Source: Pezicula radicicola
Taxonomy: Eukaryota > Ascomycota > Leotiomycetes > Helotiales > Dermateaceae
NCBI GenBank assembly: GCA_003008705.1
Contig: PDUO01000040.1
Coordinates: 418,604 to 482,603, forward strand
Direction of reading: 5' to 3'
Length of the DNA: 64,000 bases
Part shown: positions 37,107 to 49,153 of the stretch, in pieces
How the letters are laid out: every line of letters begins with the position of its first letter
Numbering within the stretch: position 1 is the stretch's first letter
Notes under the pieces: generated by a model
What the model was told of the DNA's origin: nothing
The model's database searches: none
The model's input: the letters and a program-made list of their open reading frames with translations, nothing else
Position numbers and translations under genes: made by a program

Positions 37107-38365
37107 CTACTTAGGGGGAGTAAGAGGTGGCGTATCCATAACAAGAGCACCCATAAGATGCTCAGCAACCCTAGTCCCAACAACCTCAGCATTCTCAATA
37201 GCGAGCCTCACCTCAGCACTCTCCTCATCAGACAAAGTCACATCAAAAGCCCCAATATTCTCTTCCAAATACTTAATCTTCTTCGTGCCAGGGATAGGGA
37301 AAATATCCAAACCCTGCTTCATCATCCAAGCAAGAGTCAACTGACCGGAAGTACAATTTTTCTTATCGGCCATTTCTTGCAATTTGTTAACGAGTGCTAG
37401 ATTCTTGTCGAAGTTTTCTTTGGTGGAGAATCGGGGGATTGTGCGTCGGAAGTCTCCTTCTCCGAAATCGTCGACGGATTTGTATTGCCCAGTTAGCATG
37501 CCACGGCCTAGTGGTGAGTAGGCCACTGTCGCGATGCCGAGTTCACGACATGCGTCGAGGAGTCTGACTTCTGGCTTTTCGATATCCATAGAGAATGGAC
37601 TGTACTCGATTTGGTAAGCCTGGATTGGATGGATCTTCACGGCGCGGCGTAGTGTGTCTACACCACACTCGCTGACGCCCAAATATCGGACTTTGCCGGA
37701 ACTTCGCAAGGATTAGTGAGTGTTAAAAATGAACGGGTGTAGTAACGTACTCAACAAACTCCTTCATAGTAGCTATAATCTCTTCGACAGGCGTCTTTCC
37801 ACTGAATCGATGGCTAGAATGTGCTTTGTTAAAACAATGTCCCCAGTTCTGACCTCAAGGGGAAGGGGAACATTACCAGTACAATAGATCTATATAGTCC
37901 GTTTGAAGCTTCTCCAAGCTTTCATTGATAGACTGTCGAATATACTCTGCATCGTTGCGGATCTCGCGACCTCCCTCAGGAGTCACATGGTTTCCAAATT
38001 TGGTAGTCAGGAAGATCTGTCCAAAGGTAAGCAACTACTAGGTAGTCCTACCGGAATATCTAACTCACCTCGCTACGTTTTCCAGTTTTTTGAAACCACT
38101 TGCCCAACAGCTCTTCGCTATCTCCATACATAGCAGCCGAGTCCCAGTGCACACATCCAAGCTCGTAAGCTCGATCAAGAAACGCGAAGCGCTCTTCATC
38201 TGGAGGTGGAGTTCCATAGAAAGCTGGCAGCCACGTATTAGTCTCTTCCTAGTTCTGGTCATTATTTGTGGGTGACTTACTGCTGAGGCCCATGAGACCT
38301 AGGCCAATGACAGGTATCTGCGGCCCGTGGCGGCCCAAGGAACGAGTAGGGAGCTGAGCAGGCAT
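37107..38365 (-). CDS. Aldo-keto reductase
   Basis: Spliced model (minus): 38281-38365, 38069-38223, 37877-38016, 37751-37813, 37107-37701; 345 aa. The four introns (49-63 bp) are GT-AG with consistent phases. The TIM-barrel motifs are all present: [12 protein letters not shown], the WDSAAMYG segment with catalytic Asp and Tyr, TTKFG with the Lys, DLLYCHRF with the His, [19 protein letters not shown] and the cofactor segment FPIPGTKK. It uses NADPH to reduce aldehydes or ketones in the cytosol. It lies between the two NRPS-like reductases and shares a 682-bp divergent promoter with the second, so reduction of an aldehyde released by those enzymes is a reasonable but unproven role. Confidence 0.92.
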
Positions 38366-39047
38366 ATTAGGCTTTGGTGGCGTTTATAGTCCAAGTTTTT
38401 TTTTTCTCTTTCAAATTCCTTGAAGCAACGATATTTCAAGCTCAAAGTCGATCGAGAAACTTGTGTCTGCTAAATAACTTGAAGTAGATAGTAGATAGAT
38501 AGAGAAAACTTCACAGTGTAGCAATCGAGGTAAATATACTCATTGCACAATTAGAGTTTACCAACTACCTCCTGCACAAGCGAGGCTCCGCAACTCCGGC
38601 GAAAGGGGTCCCGGAATCCAAGGATCGGAAACGCAGGAATTTTGTTCCTTTCTCCTTGGCTTCTTTTCCTATTTAGGGTCCCGATTGAGCTCTATAGATT
38701 TATACCTCGTACTAGCCCAAATAATCCTTATTTCTATCTGAGCGCATTAAGGGTAATGAATTAATCACTCAATAAGGAAGTCCCATTTTTGCTATATCTA
38801 GCTAGTTGCGCTCAGACAGAAATAATGATTATTTGGGCTAGTACGAAGCAGTACGAAGTAGAAGGTATTGATGGGTACTCTGGAATATAAACTTTCTTAC
38901 GCGAAGAGAACTCCGACAGAGAACTCCGGATTTCACATGCCTCATTGAGAATAATAGAATATACTGTACTGATATTTTCCCTTTATAATGATCAAGTCGG
39001 CATCCCAATGCTAATGCAGACCAGATTTTCTTGTCACTCAAATCGCA
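38366..39047. promoter_or_regulatory. Divergent promoter of aldo-keto reductase and NRPS-like copy 2
   Basis: This 682-bp interval separates the start codons of two divergent genes and contains TIR element copy 3 in its right half. It also has a poly-T run near 38396. No coding sequence is present. Confidence 0.65.
38703..38860 (-). mobile_element. Cluster-associated TIR element, copy 3
   Basis: An inverted copy relative to copy 1: it starts TACCTCGTACTAGCCC, carries AATTAATCACTCAATAAGG and GCTATATCTAGCTAG, and ends GGGCTAGTACGAAGCA with a second GTACGAAGTA (38851-38860). It lies 187 bp upstream of the NRPS-like copy 2 start and 337 bp upstream of the aldo-keto reductase start. Confidence 0.82.
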
Positions 39048-42000
39048 ATGGCCCACCTTACGAAAGAACGTGTTCAACAGCTCCATGAGACCTATGGGGA
39101 ACTCAAGGTGCTGGACGATATTATCCGCCACCGTGCAGCCGACAATCCCCCTGTTCCTATCTTGGGTTACCCTCGAAATGAAGATAACATGAATGACTAC
39201 GAAAGTTTTACTGGTCTGCAACTTGATCAGTTCGTTGATGGTGCCGTGAAGTACTTCCTTGAATCGGGCTTGAAACCTGTAAGACTGCCCAAAATCCTCG
39301 CTCGAGGAGTCTTCTGACCTATATCCCAAGAATGCAAAAGAGACCGTTGGTATTTTTGCTCCGTCTAATGTCGACTTCCTTGTCACCTTCTTTGCCCTCA
39401 GCCGTCTAGGCTACACTGTTCTCTGTATTTCCCTCCGGTTGCCGCCAGTGGCCATTATCAACATTCTAAAACAAATCAACTGCAACATCATCGCTTGTGG
39501 CAACACTCAGCAGATCGCTGCTACCACCGCAGCTGTCAACGAAGAGCTACCCCTAAGGACGGTGCTTGTTCCCGCACGTGCCCGGTATGGGAGGGCGCGT
39601 CCGTCGAACGAGTTGCCATTCGTGAGGCAGTTTGACCGTGAGACCGAAACTAATGAGATCGGTCTTGTTATGCATAGTTCTGGATCCACTGGGCTACCAA
39701 AGCCTGTACTCCTTAGCCACAAGAATGTATTGACGCATCCAGTACAAGGAGCCGGGATGCACAACTTCGGCGCGCTTCCGTTATACCATATGTATGGGCT
39801 ATCTACAACGCTCCAGGCAATGTATATGGGGAAAACAGCGAACCTGCCGAGTGCTGCTCTGCCTTTGACTGCAGATAATCTCATGGCCGCCATCGAAGCG
39901 ACGCAACCCGAAGTATTCCACGCCGTCCCCTATGCTCTGGGACTCTTAGTCGAACACCCGCGAGCCATGGCGTACTTGAGGACCGCGAAGATTGTGACCG
40001 CAGCTGGTGCTCGGACTCCTGATGAGCTTGGAGACCGCTTAGTTCGGGAAGGTGTTAACTTTGGCGTTGTCTTCGGAACGTAAGTAGAATGCATTTCAAA
40101 ACTGTACTCCTGTAAACTCACATGAATTAGTACCGAAGCCGGACTTCTTGGCGATACCATGCGCCGAGAGAAAGGAGACGACTCATGGAATTACGTCCGC
40201 ATTTATCCCAATATCAGGAAGTCTATTTATATGGAACCGACAGGTGATGGACATTTCGAAGCCGTCTATCTGAAGAGCCATCCGGGACTGTTTACGCCCA
40301 ACTCGGACGATACCGCAGGCCCATGGCGCTCGAAGGATGTTTTTGCACCACATCCGACGATTCCCGATACGTGGAAGTATATTACTCGTCTTGATGATCG
40401 CATCACCTTGAGCAATGGAGAGAAGGTCCTCCCGCTTCCGATTGAAGGCCGTATTCGTCAAGACGACCTTGTACGTGAAGCTGTTGTTGTTGGTGTGGAC
40501 AGAGCTATCCCAGGTGTTTTGATTTTCAGGGCTTCTGACGACTTGTCAAATGAAGCTTTTCTTGATGCTATCTGGCCTTCTATTGAAGACGCCAACTCGC
40601 GTGCCGAGGCCTTTTCGCAGATTGTCAAAGACATGGTGACCATCCTGCCGTCAAATACCGAGTACCCCAAAACGGACAAAGGCAGTATCATTCGCGCACA
40701 AGTGTACCGGCAATTCGCAGATAAGATCGAGGAGATGTACGACACTCTCGAGGGAAACCAAGTGGGCAACCTTCATCTTGATCTGGCGGGAATCGAAGCC
40801 TTTCTGAAGGCCACGTATGAAGATATTGTTGGTACCACCTTGGAATCTCTAGACACAGATTTTTTCACTGCCGGCGTCGACAGTCTGAGGGCTATCCAGA
40901 TGAGACGCATTATCCAAAAGACCTTGGACTTGAAAGGTAAACAGTTGGGCAGCAACATCGTCTACGAGCGCGGAAATGTCAAGACGCTCGCGAAATACCT
41001 CTTCGCCCTTGGCCAGGATGGCCATAGTATAAATGAAGAGCAGGTAGATCGGACGCCACTGATGAAAGAATTGATTCAGAAGTACTCCAGCTTTGGAGAG
41101 ACTGCGGTATGCCCCCCCTCCTCCCTCCTTTGCCCTAACAAGAATGCGCGTGCACATACAGTACAGTACTGAGACTGGAACAGATCCTGACTGGGGCCAC
41201 CGGCTCCCTGGGCGCGCACACTTTGGCCCAGATGGTTAACAGCCGCGACATAAGGAAGGTGTACTGCTTTGTCCGAGGAGCAAACCCAAGGGGTAGAGTG
41301 CTCGACTCCTTAAAAGAGCGAGGCATTAAACTCGAGTCCTCGAGCAAGTCCAAGATCATGGCACTCACCGCTGACCCCAGTCAACCCGACCTTGGCCTCG
41401 GCAAGGAAATGATGGAGCAGTTCAAAAGCGAGGTCTCGCTCATTGTCCATTTAGCCTGGCCGGTCAACTTTAATATCCATCTGCAGAGTTTTGAGCCACA
41501 CCTGGCAGGGCTGAGAAACCTCTTGAACCTCTCGCTGGCCGTCTACCGCTCAGAGCCAGCACGTCTCTGGTTCGCCTCCTCTATCTCAACGGCCGAGAAC
41601 ACGCCAGCACCGGCCACTGTTCCAGATGCACCCATCGAGGACTTCAGCTATGCGTTGAATATGGGCTATGCCCAATCCAAGCTGGTGGGTGAGCACATGG
41701 TTCTGAACGCGGCGCGTGCTGGGGCGCGAAGCTACGTGCTGCGGATTGGACAGATCGTCGGGGACAGGCAGAATGGCTTTTGGAATGACGGCGAGTTCAT
41801 TCCGTCCATGATCCGATCAGCGCTTTCCATGAAGGTCCTGCCTGTTCTGCACGAGAACTGTTCCTGGATCCCAGTCGACACGCTGGCAACCGCCATTCTG
41901 GAACTGGACAAGACGTTGCAGTCAGGTCCCAGACCTTGCGCTCTAGACAGCAGTGCTCCGCCCGTTGTCTACAACATGACCAACCCACACCTGTTCCCGT

Positions 42001-42491
42001 GGGACCAATTCCTCGAGGAACTGGCGAAAGCTGGTCTCGAGTTCAAGGCGGTGCCCTTTGGCGAATGGCTCCGGCGCCTGCAGGACAGCGCGTCCCGCGG
42101 CGATGAGAAGGTACTGTACCCAGGTTCGAATTCTCGGTGTATTATCCAAGTAAACTAACTCCACTTATAGGAGAACCCAGCCGTGAAGCTGCTTGATCAT
42201 TTCGAACAGCGCTATATATCCACCAACGCCGCCAGCGTCGATGACTCTAGTGTCGATGGCACCAGCGACAACTGGACCAGCGTCAATGGCTCCAGCATCA
42301 ATGGCTCCAGTGTTAATGGCTCCAGTGTCGATGGCTCCAGTGTCAATGGCTACGAAGGCGGCGGTGTCACCTTCGACACAAAGGCTGTGCTGCGGGACAG
42401 CGCAATTCTGCGACAGCCACCAAACATCATCAAGGATGGATATGTGCAGCAGTTCCTTTCCCAATGGCTTGAGAGATGGGTTCGTAACTGA
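39048..42491 (+). CDS. NRPS-like A-T-R carboxylate reductase (copy 2)
   Basis: Exons 39048-39278, 39331-40079, 40131-41106, 41184-42110 and 42171-42491; 1067 aa. Four GT-AG introns with matching phases. Adenylation domain: SSGSTGLPKP (residues 193-202), YHMYGLS, TAAGARTPDE, FGTTEAG and LSNGEK. Thiolation domain: GVDSL with the modified serine near residue 578. Reductase domain: TGATGSLG (655-662), VHLAWPVNFN, active-site GYAQSK and LRIGQIVG. Intron positions differ from those of the neighbouring A-T-R gene, and sequence similarity is moderate, so this is not a recent tandem copy. An unusual insertion of eight pentapeptide repeats (about residues 983-1022) interrupts the C-terminal part of the reductase domain. 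Product type and substrate are not predictable beyond acyl reduction. Confidence 0.93.
42234..42353 (+). repeat. In-frame 15-bp tandem repeat, eight units
   Basis: Eight consecutive 15-bp units encode pentapeptides of the type S-V-(D/N)-G-S inside the last exon of NRPS-like copy 2. The last five units are nearly identical (AGTGTCAATGGCTCC and variants), so the array is young enough to vary in copy number. Confidence 0.9.
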
Positions 42492-44335
42492 TGGCTAAAG
42501 AGTATTAACGATTGTGAAATAGACGAGACTAGCAATTTGGAATATATGAACTGAAATTTGGAGAGGCCCATGAAGTTAATCGTCATGTGACCAATTAACC
42601 TGGAGTGAGACACCAGCTTTGCCACTTCCTGTCGAAGCCACCTCAATGTGGAGCTATTTGTTGGTCAACGAAGATATATCGTTTACCGTGCATTAGTCGG
42701 GAGTAAGGGTGTTGAAGATATCCCGTCGCAGAACCAACTAATTAGATGCTCTATATTTATGCAACAAGTCTGTGTAAAATGTTATCTTTTTCCCCGGTCA
42801 TAGTCACTTATTATTGTGAGAACTAATCGTCGGCGGCTAGTTAGTCAGTTCCGGAGCCCGGGTCTCTCTACGTTGCTATACTCCTAGTCGACTAAAGCGA
42901 CATAGTCTTATAAGCGAAATAGTCTAAACAGACATTTATCTCTTTGTGCGTCAAGTGGCCGCCCAGTCAAGGATTTGAATTAAGCATTCGGGAGATTATC
43001 ACCAAGGACTAAATTCAAGTACTTTATCTATAAGTATAAGCCTAAAATACTTAGAATAGTTACATTTAATATATAAACGCATTAATATAAGGTTATTTAA
43101 GCTCTTGCTTTAACTGATTCGCGCCATATATGTACTAATTTTAAGTTGGGCGCTATTTAACGCACGAAGAGATAGTAGAAAATAATAAGAGCACCTTTAA
43201 TATTACACTATAATAAGTCTAAATAAATAGTATACATATAATTAATATTTAATGAAGATTATATGTCGGCCTGTAATCATGTGTTTCTAGTATATCTTCA
43301 TTTCTGGTGGCCCTGGCGTCCGCTGATCCATCCGAAATCGCAGATTAATTCCGACCATTCTAGCCCAGTATAGCACCATTTTTACGTTAATGAAATAGCA
43401 CCTTAAATGCCTCATTTTGTATGGATTTGGGCCCATTCTAGGTGCCTATCCTTTAATATATAAGCCTGGTTTGCCTCCCACCTAATGAGGGGCAAGCAAT
43501 CAAGCCTTCATTTATGATTTTCACCGCCTTCTGCAATTTCTCCATATGCCATATATTCAAGGTGATCGAGGGTTTATAATATACTTTTATTCTTTAAAGT
43601 TAATAGTTTATTATATATTTCTTAGATTTAAAAATTTAAAAGTATTAAGAGCTTAAAGACTTATATTTAAACTAAGATTATTACTTATTAGTAGTTTAAT
43701 TAAATAATATTTTAACTTAATTATATCTATAACTAAGAACTTTTCTTTTCCTTTCTCTTCTCTTTATATTAGTGTTGGTTGACTATCAACTGTTCGACGG
43801 GCATCACTATAGTCAATTACTACAGAATGCTCGTTGTCGAAAGGTGTTGATTAGTTGTCTAGAAAGAGGCTATCTACAAGAAGAAGTGGTCTTATAGACC
43901 ACTGGAACCAAGGGGCTAGTCCCCATTGGGCTAGGCTTGCGTGGCAACATCGAAACCATGGTAAAACGTGTGGTATATTATTCCGACAATTAGTTTCTTA
44001 ATTAATATAAGATTTATATATTTGGAGTGTTAAAATTGTCTCTATAGTAATATATATAATATAAAAGCTATGTAAGAGAAAATCTAATCTAGTGTAAATA
44101 GAGCTATACATCTTATAGTGCCTATTCTATCTAAGTAAGGTATCTAATCTTTTTACTAAAAATAATATAAGAAGGCAAGCAAGCGAGCAAGCGAGCAGGC
44201 AAGCAAGCAAGAAAGAAACGCGAGCAAGCAAACCCTAGCAATCCAATCCTTCGGCTTCTAATAGTAGGTGAATGCCCACTAATTAACGAAAGTGCTGCTT
44301 CTGCTTGATCATAGATTATTGACTATAGCTCATGC
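42492..44335. other. AT-rich intergenic block
   Basis: Very AT-rich stretches at about 43020-43260, 43560-43760 and 43980-44170 with many TA dinucleotides look like RIP-degraded repeats. A GCAA/GCGA microsatellite lies at about 44174-44232. No gene seen. Confidence 0.55.
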
Positions 44336-46603
44336 TTAACTATAGTTCATACTTGACCATACCATCTCAAGATTGTTGTACGTGTTTATAGCAAAGTCCA
44401 TGTCGGTGGCCTGAAACAACATGCGTTGCATTTCAGCGGTATCCTCGCTATCGAAGCATAGAGGTCTATCGGCCATCTCCATAGTAGTGAAATCGCCATA
44501 TATAAAGCTTTGATCAACTGGTTCTTTGGAAACTGTGTCAAGCTGTAGCTGTATCTGCATCTCATCTGGCGGCTTCTTAAAGTCCTGCGCCACAACGACC
44601 TGCATCTCCTGACTCTGTTCTATGCGCAAGTCAACTTTGGCACTAAGGTCGCGCATCGTATCGGCCGCGCTCGCCGCGACGGCGAAGCTATCTCCGAAAC
44701 TTTCAAAAACGGCAACGGAAAGGTCGATGGTGTTCCTAGCCTCCCGAGTCAAATCACTCTGGGGATAGGCTAGTACGAAGCCAACGAGTGTTACGGCTGC
44801 ACTCCACTGCCACTGGAAGGCTTCGTGCCAGCCTGTTAGGATGGATGTCGATGAGAGAACTTGATGCAAGATGCGAGTCAAGATCATGGCGTGGGCAGCA
44901 CATTTCATAGCCGTCGTATCTTCCTGGGGCGGGGCGGCAGGCGCTGTTGTTGGGGCGAAGGGGATAAAGGGGCGGTAGAGATTCGTACACAGGTTATGGT
45001 ACATCAGCTCTAGAAGCAGACGCTGGCGCTGTAGCCAGAGCGGCGCGAAAGGCTCAATCTCAAGGGCTGAACGGTCGGTAGAAAAGGGAGTGCCATTGTT
45101 CTCGCGTTTCGTTTTGAGGGCGTCGGGCAGGTTAGTTAACCAGTGGTCTAGCCGCTTTGTATGGGCATCCAGTACATCAGCCACGGCGCCGAGCGTTTGT
45201 ACGTTGTCCCAGTGGCCATCGCAAGCGTTCATGGTGCTGGGAACCTTGTCATAGAAGGCTGTGTAGGTAGTTCGGGCGGCCATAATGAGTTTGGTATTCT
45301 CGAGGTTCCAGGTCAGCCAGGTGACATCTCCGCCGAGAGGCGCAAAGCTAGAGCCCGCGAGCATGGCAATCTCACGATCGGCCGCTGGCAGACTGCATGT
45401 CGTACCTGACTCATGCAGGAGAAAAGGACGGCCGAGCTTCATACTCATCTTGGTCTCCAGAATATACAGCGTCCACCACAAGCGCCTGCGCATCTCGCGC
45501 TCCTGGTGTGGCATGGACTCGGGAGGCTCCAGATGGAGACCGAGCATATACGCGGTACGGACGGCAATGCCACAGGTACTATCGGCCATGTTCTCGAATG
45601 AGCCACAGCAGAGATACATGGAGGACAGGATGTGGCACTGCAGCGTCGACATGGTCGGAGTTTCCAGCTCACACGCCAGCAGCGTCTGGCAGCGCTGATA
45701 ATGCCAGCGCCCGGCAATGGTGGCATCATTATTGGTCACGTCTGCTCGGGAGGCGGAGGAGGAGGAGGAGGAGGCCACGGAGCCACGGCGCCCTGAACCC
45801 GGCAGAGCCATGCCGTACTGCATGCACACGGCAAGCACGATGTCCACGAGCGCCGATGGTTTCCGTTCATAGCCCCTCGACGTCGTGGCCCACAGCGACT
45901 GGTAGTGCTCCTTGAACTGGACCTCGTCGAGAATGGGACATGACGTGTAGTAGGACTGCCAGAAGAGCCCGAGGAAATACTCTTCTTGCGTCGCCGTGAG
46001 GAAGATAGGGTTATCACCAACCTGCACGCTCCCGGGATCGATGGGGTTAATCGTGGTGGAGGGAATCGGCCCGTCAAGCAGCATACTAGCCGAGTTCGGC
46101 AGCATGTGACTGGCCGTGCGTGGCGACTCGGGCGACAAGCAGGCGTCGATGCGGCCGATGAAGTGGAAGAGCGAGGCCGCACCGTACCAGGTCTTGTGCG
46201 GTGAACGTGCCGTTCGGATGTGAATGCCCTCTTGAAACCGCTTGGCCACCGGTCTCGTCGGGTCTGAGCTGGTCTCGGTGCTGGAGCTGGAGCTGGAGCT
46301 GGAGCTGCCGCTGGAACTAACAACAGCAGCCTCTAATTCTAGCTCTTGCACGCGCAGGCGCAAACGCTCGACTTCGCGGTACACATGAGGCAGTGTGGCT
46401 TGCTTGGTGACACCCGTCATTGTACATGGACCACCTCGGCTCTTGCAGGTCGAACACGGGTGATGGTTGTCGCACTTGATGCGATGCACTCGACACCAGT
46501 CGCATGCTCGCGTCACTTGCGTCCGTTTCGGGCGTCGCGGCGCAGTCGCACTTTTGACAGTCGAGGTGCTTGATGGGGGTGCGAATGCCCTAAACATGGC
46601 CAT
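44336..46603 (-). CDS. Zn2Cys6 transcription factor
   Basis: One uninterrupted frame of 755 aa from the ATG at 46603 (a second ATG two codons on is possible; the frame extends upstream only with GTG). The binuclear zinc cluster has cysteines 34, 37, 44, 50, 53 and 60 (C-X2-C-X6-C-X5-C-X2-C-X6-C). It is preceded by a basic stretch (PRRPKRTQVTR) and followed by a coiled-coil heptad (VERLRLRVQELELE). The middle holds the fungal-specific regulatory domain (RRRLWWTLYILETK and GRPFLLHES). Such proteins are nuclear activators, often cluster-specific. It is the only regulator gene within the 30-57 kb accessory region and is convergent with NRPS-like copy 2, so local control is plausible but unproven. 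It is GC-rich relative to its flanks. Confidence 0.9.
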   Translation of the reverse strand: MAMFRAFAPPSSTSTVKSATAPRRPKRTQVTRACDWCRVHRIKCDNHHPCSTCKSRGGPCTMTGVTKQATLPHVYREVERLRLRVQELELEAAVVSSSGSSSSSSSSSTETSSDPTRPVAKRFQEGIHIRTARSPHKTWYGAASLFHFIGRIDACLSPESPRTASHMLPNSASMLLDGPIPSTTINPIDPGSVQVGDNPIFLTATQEEYFLGLFWQSYYTSCPILDEVQFKEHYQSLWATTSRGYERKPSALVDIVLAVCMQYGMALPGSGRRGSVASSSSSSASRADVTNNDATIAGRWHYQRCQTLLACELETPTMSTLQCHILSSMYLCCGSFENMADSTCGIAVRTAYMLGLHLEPPESMPHQEREMRRRLWWTLYILETKMSMKLGRPFLLHESGTTCSLPAADREIAMLAGSSFAPLGGDVTWLTWNLENTKLIMAARTTYTAFYDKVPSTMNACDGHWDNVQTLGAVADVLDAHTKRLDHWLTNLPDALKTKRENNGTPFSTDRSALEIEPFAPLWLQRQRLLLELMYHNLCTNLYRPFIPFAPTTAPAAPPQEDTTAMKCAAHAMILTRILHQVLSSTSILTGWHEAFQWQWSAAVTLVGFVLAYPQSDLTREARNTIDLSVAVFESFGDSFAVAASAADTMRDLSAKVDLRIEQSQEMQVVVAQDFKKPPDEMQIQLQLDTVSKEPVDQSFIYGDFTTMEMADRPLCFDSEDTAEMQRMLFQATDMDFAINTYNNLEMVWSSMNYS

Positions 46604-48248
46604 ACAGTACACCGGTACAATTCGGTTTCCTTTCGGAAAACTTCAACGTACTAGGTCAGTACCTTAGGTACTGTAGATAGAAGCGCTTTTTATTTTGACA
46701 GAACAGAAGGGCTTGAGAGAAGCAAAAGTAGCGTAGAAGTACTGTGGAAGGAACGTGTCGACAGTTGTGCGCTTAGGGGATGTCGTGCTGAAGTTGCTAG
46801 TTGGTGTTTCGTTGAAAATAAGACACACACACTCCCTCTCTTTTGGTTCAGTGAAATTGGTCCCTGAAGTTGGTCCTTAAAAGTAAATGACCTGACTTCT
46901 ATCTTTGCTAGATATAAGAGCAATGAGTGGGGAGATCGAGATGAAACCCTGATCTACAGAAGGATGTACAGAGTATTTAGCGACACATAAGCGATCATTG
47001 TTTCCAATGCATTCCTCTTAACTTTGACACGAGTTTTAGCCGGGGGCGCCGCTCGGTCACATAGGCTCCTTCGGATCACGTGATTTCCACTTACCAGCCT
47101 CTCCCGGCTGCAAGTAGCCTTAATTTAAGCTATGAGAGAGTTGAATTGGTTGTATTATTCCCTATATAATCCTCTATTATAATAGGCTTAGTTCTATATA
47201 GCTTGTAAGGCGCTTATACAACAATAGAGGGCGCGTGTGGAACTCGTACAGTGTGTGTAGGGCTCGCACGCTCGTACAGCGTTTGTAGAGTTCGTACAGC
47301 GTGTACCGGGACAATAGTCGGGCCGGGTCACGTTACTGCATTTTGTCGGGGCCACTCTGGCTAAGATAGATACAGAAGACAACAATTAACAGTTCTATAA
47401 CTTTAGCTTGCAGGTTATATCTAAGAGTTATTCTAGTAGTTATTTTTATATATGTTCTCTGTATATTCTCTGTACACTTTACTCTATACAGCTTTATCTA
47501 TACTATATAAGAACTGCTCTATAATATAAAATGTGACAGAACGGTCACAGGAGCAACTCAGCACGTGCTACTACCACTACGTCACCTCGTTTAAAGCTTA
47601 TACCTCGGCACTTGTAGCATCCCGTACAAAGATAATATTCGGCTTTACATTCGATATAACCCCTAAAAAAGACGAAGTACATCCCACGCGGAACGACGCC
47701 CAACTACTTCCTAAAATGGAAGTACGTCCAGGATGGAAACGCTAGTCTACGCCTTTACACCTACGGAGGAAAAGCTAGGAAAGGAGATGAGGGAAATAGT
47801 CGAGCCTTATACAAAGACAAGCCTCTATTTCTATACAACCCTCTTTATACCTTTTATTTGTTTATCTATATACCTAGATAAGTAGGTAAAATCTAAAACT
47901 TTTCGTTTTTATTTTTTAAAACGCAATAGAGTTAGTTTAATTATATCCTAGGTATAGGTAAAATAAAACAATTAAGTCCCTATGTATACGAAGGCTAAGT
48001 TGTTTAGCAACAGTCGCTTACTCAAATGTTTTTCGCTCTAAAATGGTACGATTTGGGTGAAGAAACGCCTAAATAACTAAAGGCTAAGCACCAACAATTA
48101 CTCCGTACCGTGTAAGTAAATATCTCGCCTCCACACGAGGAGGTGGTCCATGCAGTTCCGCACTCCGGCTTTTCGGCAGCTAGCGACTTGGTCAAGCACC
48201 TATCACTTATCACCTATCACGCATCGCTAATCGCGATCTTTCTATCTA

Positions 48249-48540
48249 TCCTCTCGAAGGATTAAACTTTACCTCTTGGAAGGTAAGGTTTAAATTTCAT
48301 GTAACGACACTCAAACCTTATATAACTAACTCCCTACCCCATACGGTACCTCTCAGAAGACTTAAACTTCCTCCAAGTAAACCAAATCTCTTAAAAGACT
48401 TAATCTTTATACAACTTCGTACGAACACCTCTTGAAAAAAACTTAAACTTCGTCCGAGTACAGGAAGTATACCTCTTTAAAGACTTAAACTTCATACAAC
48501 TACACGTCTTGAAAGGTCTAAACTTTAGACTTATGCGTCG
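48249..48540 (+). repeat. Diverged repeat of about 40-bp period
   Basis: The phrase ACCTCTT-AAAGACTTAAACTT recurs about six times with variable following sequence (near 48359, 48398, 48440, 48483 and 48518, with earlier weaker copies). Confidence 0.6.
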
Positions 48541-48598
48541 TTCCCGCATTAATTAGTCTTTAAATCCTTCGCCTTAGGGCTTGTCCGGAATGTAGGTA

Positions 48599-48699
48599 AC
48601 TAGATATAGCAAAAAATGGGACTTCCTCATTGAGTGATTGGTTAATTACCCTTGATTCGCTCAGATCGAAATAAGGATTATTTGGGCCAGTACGAAGTA
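48599..48699 (+). mobile_element. Cluster-associated TIR element, copy 4 (5' truncated)
   Basis: Begins abruptly at CTAGATATAGC, continues with the shared GGGACTTCCTCATTGAGTGA segment, and ends in the complete right TIR (ATTTGGGCCAGTACGAAGTA). The left TIR is missing. It lies 454 bp upstream of the GMC oxidoreductase start. Confidence 0.8.
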
Positions 48700-48804
48700 A
48701 GGTTGTGGAAAAGGCGGAAAGAAAGTAAAGCAAGTAGAAAGTGGAGTAAGAGTGAGAGTGAAGTGGCGTGAAAGGGAAGTTGAAAGGAGAGGAACCTCAA
48801 AGCA

Positions 48805-48925
48805 GAAGAGTCCGGTTGAACTAAACAGACCTATGTGAAGAGGGAACCGAAAGGAGAAGAGTCCGGCTGAACTAAACAGACCAATGTGAAGAGGAAACCG
48901 AAAGGAGAAGAGTCCGGTTAAACGG
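48805..48925 (+). repeat. 51-bp tandem repeat, about 2.4 copies
   Basis: Units start at 48805, 48856 and 48907 with GAAGAGTCCGG and contain AACTAAACAGACC and GTGAAGAGG. The copies differ at only a few positions. The array sits in the promoter region of the GMC oxidoreductase gene. Confidence 0.85.
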
Positions 48926-49153
48926 ATCTGAGGAGACCGAATGTTCATCATCTCTATGAAATAATGGAAATAAAAGAGCTGAATCACTTCTCTTAATTAC
49001 CATCATCTGATTCATCTCTTTCATTGTAGAATCACATCTCTTGAATACCGGCATATAACCCCTCTCGCTTTCATTGCGGAATCACTTCTTCTCTTGAATA
49101 CTTCGTGCTTGCTTGTCATCCCCTTCGCTGCTACTTCTACTTTCCTAGCGAAC

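Larger units (their letters stand above)
46604..49153. other. Intergenic with several repeat types
   Basis: Contains a CTCGTACAGCGTGTGTA-like minisatellite (about 47220-47310), AT-rich DNA (about 47380-47530 and 47850-47970), a roughly 40-bp periodic repeat (48249-48540), a truncated TIR element (copy 4) and a 51-bp tandem repeat (48805-48925). An open frame at 47533-47745 is not supported. Confidence 0.55.

Noticed and set aside
47533..47745. 70-codon open frame
   Set aside because: Low-information sequence in AT-rich repeat DNA with no homologue that I recognise.
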